This document shows, piece by piece, positions 57,613-64,000 of a stretch of 64,000 bases of DNA (positions are counted from its first letter, which is position 1; every line of letters begins with the position of its first letter). The notes below the pieces were generated by a model, which was not told the origin of the DNA, searched no databases, and saw only the letters and a list, made by a program, of their open reading frames with translations. The translations under genes and the position numbers were made by a program. The stretch is from Brachyhypopomus gauderio (Eukaryota; Chordata; Actinopteri; Gymnotiformes; Hypopomidae), in contig NC_135222.1 of NCBI RefSeq assembly GCF_052324685.1, positions 3,733,760 to 3,797,759 on the forward strand, written 5' to 3'.

Positions 57613-60152
57613 ATGAAGTTTGGCGTCAAAATATTTTTGTTTGGGAGTCTGAGCGCCGCTTTAATTGCGTTTCAATGGTATGAGCCGTATTTTAGTGGAG
57701 GTAAGGTTCCCCCTGTCCTGTTAGCGTTTATGCACTTCATACGTTTATGTGTTCAGTATGCTACTGAAAATGCATTTAAATTCAAACACTAGTAGACGGT
57801 TTGAATTTAAATCTTATTTAAAGATTTCTTATTTAAATCTTATTTATAAGATTTAAACGCGCACTACTTAATCGATTAATTTACAAACAATGTATGGACG
57901 CAGTTATCAAGATGTCTGTAAATAGATGGTTTGTATGTTTGCAGTAACTGTTTTACACATACAAAGGCAGCTGACCTTTTTAAAGCAGGGGTTTGTCATG
58001 TTTCTACTATATCATATTAGTCTCAAAAGAAAGGAGGCATGCCATGAAATGATTGTCTAATGTCACTTACCTTTGTACATGAATGCTGTAATTTTAATAC
58101 ATTTGGGTCTACCTTCCTGTTCTGCCCAGAGTCTCTGAAGGGAGCGAGGGTGTTAGTAACTGGTGCTAGCACTGGCATTGGGGAGCAGGTGGCATACCAT
58201 TATGCCAAGTTGGGAGCTCAAATTGTTATCACAGCAAGAAGGGAACATGTCCTAAACAAGGTTAGTGTGGCTGGACCTTATTACAAAATGTAACATGTTT
58301 AAGTTCCTTGACTACTGTATGTCAAAGTCCAAGTTGTTTGGCTGTCTCTCCTGCTCGTGATTCTCATTGTCTGCTGTGTGTGATTCTGCCACCACTGTCT
58401 CGTTGCAGGTTGCAAAGAAGTGTCAGGATCTGGGAGCTCAGAAGATAACGTATATCCCAGCAGATATGGCCAATCCCACTGATGCCGACGGGGTCGTGGA
58501 GTACGCAGAGGAGCAGCTCGGAGGACTGGACTACATAGTGTTAAACCACATCGGACCTAGCCCGTACCAGATGTGGGATGGAGATGTGGATCACACACGA
58601 TGGCTTATGGAAGTATGTGAAGACACTTTCGGTTTAAGATGAATTAGAGCGTGGTCATGGAATGACCTTTCCTTAGTTTATTGCAGCCAAAGTCATTTGT
58701 ACAAAGAGCACCGTCCTTCTGCGTGCGTTTAAAATTCAGCTGGCGCACTGAGATTTGTTACCTCTCCTTTGTACTTGTGTTGCGCGAAGGTGAATTTCCA
58801 CAGTTACGTGCAGATGACTCAAAAGGCTTTACCGGCCCTTGAGAAAAGCAAGGGATCGATCGTGGTCGTCTCCTCCTTGATCGGTGAGAGAGCAACCTTC
58901 AGAGCCCTCGCTGACTAAAATTTAGTCCAGCACTGCCATTAGTTAATGTTGTCAAATTATGCTCCACAGGAAAACTCTGTTCACCCTATGCCTTGCCATA
59001 CATTGCCACCAAGTTTGCAGTCAACGGCTTCTTTGGGAGTCTACAGCATGAGTTGGCTATGAAGCAGAGTAACGTTTCTATCAGCATCTGTATCCTGGGC
59101 TATGTAGACACAGATTCCGCCATGGAGAAAGTCAAGTAAGCCAAAGCGGACTAGATGTTTTGATCTGTGGGAGTCTCAAGTGCATCGTTGTCTCTCTGGG
59201 TGGCACTGTCCTGCCGTTGAGTGTGTGAAACTGTCCTGCCGTTGAGTGTGTGAAACTGTCCTGCCGTTGAGTGTGTGAAACTGTCCTGCCGTTGAGTGTA
59301 TGGCACTGTCCTGCCGTTGAGTGTATGGCACTGTCCTGCCGTTGAGTGTGTGAAACTGTCCTGCTGTGGAGTGTATGGCACTGTCCTGCTGTTGAGCGTG
59401 TGAAACTGTCCTGCTGTTGCAACCCATACAGAGCTGCATGCACATCGGAGGAGGCCTTCATCAAATTGGTCTTCATCATATTGGTCTTCATCCTCTTAGA
59501 GGAAATGGAAGCATGCAGGTGTGACACTGGTTATGCTGGGAATTGGCTACGTCTAAATTGGGGAACCAGGAGCATGTGTAGTTTTAGAAAGGCTCTACTG
59601 ACAGCAGAAGGTCTATTTCTGTCACTTTGCTGGTTTGTATTGACAAATGTGCAGCAGCCTGACACTATGGGACAAATGTGTAGAGTTTATGCAGCAGGGC
59701 ACACTGTAGTGGGCTTCATCCTTCCACCCAGTGCCCTTTCCACTGTAAAGGGAGGGGCAAGGGTCAAGGTTCAATCATTTATGCTTGTTCATGAGTAAAT
59801 ATCCTTTGCAAGTACTTTTGTTATAGGAAAAAAATGCCTGGGATTTGCTAGAGGGCTGAGCTGCAGCCTTCTGTGATAACAGTGTTACAAAGACCAGAAC
59901 CACAATAATGATTAACCAACGATATATTGTGCAGCTCTAATATGGATCTTTTCTGTTCTTGAACACAGAGGCTACATAGACATAAGCCCTTACCCTGCTC
60001 ACGAGGCTGCATGGCAGATAATTAAGGCTGGAGCCCTTCGTCAGACTGAAATCTTCTACCCCTGGTACACCTACTATTGTACACTCTTCAGAGACTGGTT
60101 TCCATACTACAGAGATCTGATGATTCGGAATTCTTACAACAATCTGCCATAA
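57613..60152 (+). CDS. hsd11b1l: 11-beta-hydroxysteroid dehydrogenase 1-like, 288 aa
   Basis: Short-chain dehydrogenase/reductase of the HSD11B1 group. Six exons (57613-57700, 58130-58260, 58409-58612, 58790-58883, 58970-59135, 59969-60152), 867 bp, all phases consistent. An N-terminal hydrophobic segment (KIFLFGSLSAALIAF) should anchor it in the ER membrane. The NADP-binding motif is TGASTGIG (about residues 40-47), followed by LNHIG (NAG-type motif), the catalytic Ser in VVVSSLIG, and Tyr/Lys in YIATK, the YxxxK pair. The length matches the family (human HSD11B1 292 aa). The acceptor of exon 4 is AAG instead of CAG, still acceptable. Intron 5 holds a 25-bp minisatellite. The physiological substrate of the 1-like proteins is not settled; assignment to 1-like is supported by the neighbouring micos13. 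Confidence 0.94.
59205..59420. repeat. 25-bp minisatellite in hsd11b1l intron 5
   Basis: About eight units of CTGTCCTGCCGTTGAGTGTG plus TGAAA or TGGCA variants. Two alternating unit types occur. Confidence 0.92.
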
Positions 60153-60550
60153 GTGTTCACACATCTTTTATAGAGACTGGGGAATATACAACTGGTGCTC
60201 AATATGAAATCAGAGGAATGATTATGATCAAAATAATATATTGGTGTTCAAAGAAGTAAGAATATATTATTGTCCTTGTATGTATCGTTATATGATATAT
60301 TATTGTGCTTTTATATTGCACCTTCAATTATTGTATGCTATATTTTTTTATAAATGTTTTGTAACTACTGAACATGAGCACTACTATACAGACAGAAAAT
60401 ACCCTTAAAAGTTTTACAATTATTTTTGTGTGTAAGGACACAGGGGGAATCAGGTTAACTTGTCATTGTCTGAGTCACTGAAAGTTATCGCCTCAACTCC
60501 ATGTAGGACCCTTCACCTGTGTCTTCCTACACTCCTTTACCTCGTACAAA
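60153..60550. other. 3' flank of hsd11b1l
   Basis: AT-rich 3'UTR and spacer; no further gene. A polyadenylation signal was not clearly identified. Confidence 0.45.
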
Positions 60551-60553
60551 AAA

Positions 60554-60800
60554 GTATATAAACAATCAAATGGTGATGGTAACAGGGACTGTGTGGTATG
60601 TGTCTTACTGCAACTTTAATGTTTTCTATTTAAGTCTGCTGTCTGTTAGATACTGCGGTTACTGAATGAGAATGCCATGTCAATGACCGAGCGTAGATTA
60701 TCATACAGTCCTCTCTTCTTGCTTCAGTGATGAGATGATGCTCTCTGTCTTCATTCTGGGTGCCCTGGTCTTAGGGGCTGGTGGGGACAGATAAGCTGCA
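60554..60800 (+). other. Orphan TATA box plus signal-peptide-like exon
   Basis: GTATATAAAC at 60554-60563 is a good TATA box. About 180 bp on, ATGATG (60734) opens MMLSVFILGALVLGAG, a typical signal peptide, with a possible donor at GCTG/GTGGGG. It resembles the first exon of pancreatic elastase-type proteases, but no following exon was found in the window. It may be a lone exon remnant or chance. Confidence 0.25.
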
Positions 60801-63195
60801 GGAAAAAGCTTATGTGATTTTCAGATCGATGTTTTTTAATTCCCGTAAATTGAGTTGTGGGTTATTACTGTATAAGTGTGTTATACAGTTTTATTTGCTG
60901 TCCAGCCTTTCCCGTGTACAATCCAGTTTTAATAATTTTTATTGCAATAATTACATTTTCCAGTAGGGGGCAGTGGCCTTCTTTTTTTATAGTGGCAACG
61001 CTTTAACATTTTGACTTGTCATACTGATGGTTCAGTTATTTGACAAAAATACGCAAAGTTGGTCATCCCTTCTCTGTTTTTCAAGTTTTCTGGCTATTGG
61101 CGGTCGTTTCCTGTTTCAGAAACTTAATAATGCTATGAGTTTTAACTGACCATGAAAGTGAAATTGCATAATTCAGTTATAATTACATAAATATTCACTG
61201 CAGTTTACTAAATTAGGAATAATCCGTGACAGGAGGGGGTTACTTAATTGCTAGTAGTACCTACAGTTATACGGTGCAATACAAATAGATTGTCTACTAT
61301 ATGTGTGTTCAACACCACCTGGGCCCCGTGTAACACACACTAACGTGCAGACCCTTCTCGATTAATTTTCAAGGCATGTAAAGAGGCTCAGGGATGATAG
61401 CAGAGATGGGACTGGGACTACGGGTGTGCACAGGGACTATGGGTAATCTGGATTACATGTCTTTAGATATGATGCAAATATATATTTAGATGATATAATG
61501 ATAAAAGGGAGTATGAGGAAGCACTCAGGTTGCCATAAATGGTTCCAGTGACCTATATTCCGCCTGTGGGTAAGCACAAACTTTTCCCCTAATCTCACAC
61601 TTTCACACAAACACTTTCTCTTACTTTCTCCACCACACACACATACACCAAAACACACACGCACACACTCACTGGGGCCTCGTGGGGTTAGGGCTTCAGT
61701 GCATCGGGTAGCAGCCAGTAACACCTGCAACAGATTACTGCTCGTAATGCTGGGCAATAAATCCCCTCCCCCGCCTTAGCGTCGCCATGACTCTAGCAGT
61801 CCAGCACACATGCTTGGAACGTTCTGTCTCTCCGTCGTTCTGTCTCTCCGTCGTTCTGTCTGTATGTTGTGTTTTGCTTTCACACCGACAGCGCTACCTA
61901 TGAACAATCTCCATTCATCCTGCTGCACAGTTAGTATATATCTGCTCTTCAGGTTGACCCAGGTGATGTTGGTTTTTGTCTCCAAAGAGAAGATTGGCAG
62001 AACTTGTAGGTTTGAACGTTGATGAATCTCCCATGAGAGAGAGGAGGAGAGGAGAGTTGCTGGCAGGCCAATGCCATGGTTCATACATCACTGTCTCCGA
62101 TGGACACGGTTGCCGACACGGGGTCGGCCGTAGCGGCTCATTCCCATGTGACCGAGCAGACTGTAGTCTGACAGTGGCGGAGTCTCTGGGTGATCTTGGC
62201 TTTCTGAGGTGTGAGACTCAACTTCAAAGAAACTCGAGGAATTTGCATTTATGTGTGCATGAATACACGATTTCATCGCATGTCCCTGGGAGAATCTTGT
62301 GCAGAATAGCTGTACACATCTGACATCTGTTACTGTTTCTTCAGAACAATGCAAATGAGTCATTAAAAAAATAAATACAAATCCGTTTATGATGTTTATG
62401 ATTCAGCCATCTTTAAAGTCTGCCCCACATTTGAACCTGAAACACGGCGGTTCAGAGGATGACAGTGTCAGCGTCAGAGAGGCTGAGGAGAAGGAGACGG
62501 TGTGAGCTACAGTTCACATTCTGGACATCGGTCGGCTCTCAAGCGAACAATGGTTGACGCCTGTGTCTTTTCAGTGTGGCCAGTGTTATTGTTTATGCAT
62601 TTGGTGAAGGGGAAGAAGAGGCAAGAGGTTCTGTGAAATGGGCCACAGCCCGGCCAACCCATGTCTCCGCCCTCCCGTTCTGTCTCCGCCCTCCCGTTCT
62701 GTCTCCGCCCTCCCACTCTTCCCCTTTTCATCTATCCCTAGCACTTCTTTCTCCCTTTCTCTCTATGCAAGTCTCCTCGCCCGTGTCCAAACTCATACCG
62801 AGGGTGTGGGTGACACTGTCCTTCTGTTTCTTTGTCGGGAGGATTGACAGCTAAGCTCAGCTCAGGGTTTTTTGTGAAACACCTTCTTGGTTCAGGCTTG
62901 TGAAGAGCACAAAGAATGCCATCAGACTCAAGCTGAGCTGCTCTCTGGCTGCAAATGGCTTTGGGTTTGTTGTGATCTGCTTTAGTATAGTTTGATATCG
63001 TTAGTTTGTTGAATTGTTGATCTTGCGTTGGTTGCGTTGGTGAAATAAGAGGGCATCATAGTCGGTGTTTGAAAGTATCTTAGATGTGTGGGTTTCACGA
63101 GGCTCCATGTGCTGCTCCGTATGGTGGAGCTGTGAGTGCTTCAGCCCTCCGCTACTCTTCCCACTTTTCTGGGGAGGATCAGAGAGTGATGTTGG
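60801..63195. other. No supported gene
   Basis: Mixed sequence. CTCCGTCGTTCTGTCT repeats near 61830 and CTCCGCCCTCCCGTTCTGT (about 20 bp, three copies) near 62668-62720. A minus-strand open stretch at about 62240-62090 (reading SDYSLLGHMGMSRYGRPRVG) has coding-like composition but no recognised family or firm splice sites. Confidence 0.4.
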
Positions 63196-63199
63196 GGGT

Positions 63200-63312
63200 G
63201 TTGGTGTGGGGGGTAGGGGTTGGGGTGATGGTGTGGGGGGTAGGGGTTGGGGTGATGGTGTGGGGGGTAGGGGTTGGGGTGATGGTGTGGGGGGTAGGGG
63301 TTGGGGTGATGG
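63200..63312 (+). repeat. G-rich 28-bp minisatellite
   Basis: Four near-perfect 28-bp units of the form GGTGTGGGGGGTAGGGGTTG plus GGGTGAT. Each unit has at least three G-runs of four or more, so the plus strand can form G-quadruplexes. Confidence 0.93.
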
Positions 63313-63882
63313 GGTGCCTGGCTAAGTGGGGGGAGGAGGGTTGAGGGGGAATCCCCCCCCTTCCATAGAAGAGCGAAAGACCAATTAACAAAGGATAAGA
63401 ATTGAACCGTAAATACCCTCAACAAGGACCAACAAGAACAAGAGGTCTCTCTCTTTCTTTCTTTCTCTCTTCCTCTCTCTCTCTCTCTCTCTCTCTCACT
63501 CTTCCACACACTCACACACACTTTCACACTCCCCCCTCCACCTCTTACAGAGTGAAGGCTCCAAGCTTACAAAGTGCCAATTAACACTGAACATTGGCCC
63601 CCTCACCCCTCCCTTCATGAGCTGCTGACAGCAGTGGTGTTTGGGTTAATACCAAAAGCCCGCAAAGAATTATAAATCTCCTTCTCCAGCCCCATTCTTC
63701 CTGACCATCTCATTCCCCTCTCCTCCTCTCTCATCCCCCTCTCCTCCCCTCTCCTCCACAGTCCTTTTATTTTGTTTCCAATGGGGTGGTTTTACAGTTC
63801 AGTGCACGTTCAAAGAGTGATATAAAATGACTTTCCAAAAGAATTTTCATTTGGAGGGAAGAAGAGCCTTGTGTTGGGTTAG

Positions 63883-64000
63883 GGGGAGACACGGGTGAGA
63901 CAACAGTGTGAGAGGTGAGGGGAGACACGGGTGAGACAACAGTGTGAGAGGTGAGGGGAGACAGGGGTGAGACAACAGTGTGAGAGGTGAGGGGAGACAG
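63883..64000. repeat. ~37-bp tandem repeat at the window edge
   Basis: GGGGAGACA(C/G)GGGTGAGACA followed by ACAGTGTGAGAGGTGA repeats three times and runs past the end of the window. Confidence 0.92.

Noticed and set aside
59132-59527. CRISPR-like or repeat-protein reading of the 25-bp repeats
   Set aside because: Units are contiguous without spacers and lie in an intron of a vertebrate gene; it is a minisatellite.
62088-62363. Minus-strand 91-codon ORF near 62.2 kb
   Set aside because: Composition is coding-like, but it is not recognised and there is no convincing exon boundary; left as unsupported.

Overview
The window is vertebrate, almost certainly teleost, nuclear DNA. It has spliced genes with GT-AG introns, low gene density, many microsatellites, and the transposon mix typical of fish genomes: Ty3/Gypsy and solo LTRs, hAT MITEs, piggyBac, Tc1/mariner, CR1/L2-like LINEs, a Penelope-like fragment and tRNA-derived SINEs. 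I cannot name the species from the sequence. All gene models were built by eye from splice sites, reading phase and recognised protein motifs.

Layout. About 1-3.6 kb holds a tandem duplication and two minus-strand exons resembling the N-terminal part of eIF4G; one carries a frameshift. Bases 3.8-6.35 kb are a non-autonomous LTR element on the minus strand with in-frame proline-rich repeats and no polymerase. A hAT MITE (6.5 kb), a decayed piggyBac transposase gene (8.6-10.2 kb, minus) and a solo LTR (11.0 kb) follow. A nearly complete Ty3/Gypsy element occupies 11.64-18.29 kb. Its two LTRs look identical, its protease, RT, RNase H and integrase are intact, and one in-frame amber codon lies inside gag. 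A LINE remnant and a ~185-bp tandem repeat follow.

The centre, 21.5-52.2 kb, is a chymotrypsin-fold serine protease cluster of the granzyme/mast-cell-protease type. Every gene has the five-exon, phase 1-2-0-0 structure. In order they are: copy C (minus, truncated pseudogene), A (minus, 251 aa), B (plus, 247 aa), D (plus, 245 aa) and E (plus, 258 aa). C and D lie in two 3-4 kb inverted-repeat arms that are nearly identical. A and B lie between the arms, are closest to each other, and also face apart. The order C<-A<- ->B->D therefore looks like a block duplicated in inverted orientation. B keeps the His-Asp-Ser triad but has Leu where the oxyanion-hole Gly193 should be. C was broken by a hAT insertion at the splice donor of exon 1; the D arm preserves the empty site.

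The right side, 54.3-60.15 kb, holds two ordinary genes head to head: micos13 (minus, MICOS complex) and hsd11b1l (plus, short-chain dehydrogenase). The same pair is adjacent in human 19p13.3, so this is conserved synteny with a probable shared promoter. The last 3.8 kb has no gene I can support, only an isolated signal-peptide-like exon and several minisatellites, one of them strongly G-rich.

The protease cluster probably encodes secreted or granule-stored proteases of cytotoxic or mast-like cells. The two right-hand genes are housekeeping (mitochondrial cristae) and steroid-type metabolism, functionally unrelated to the cluster.
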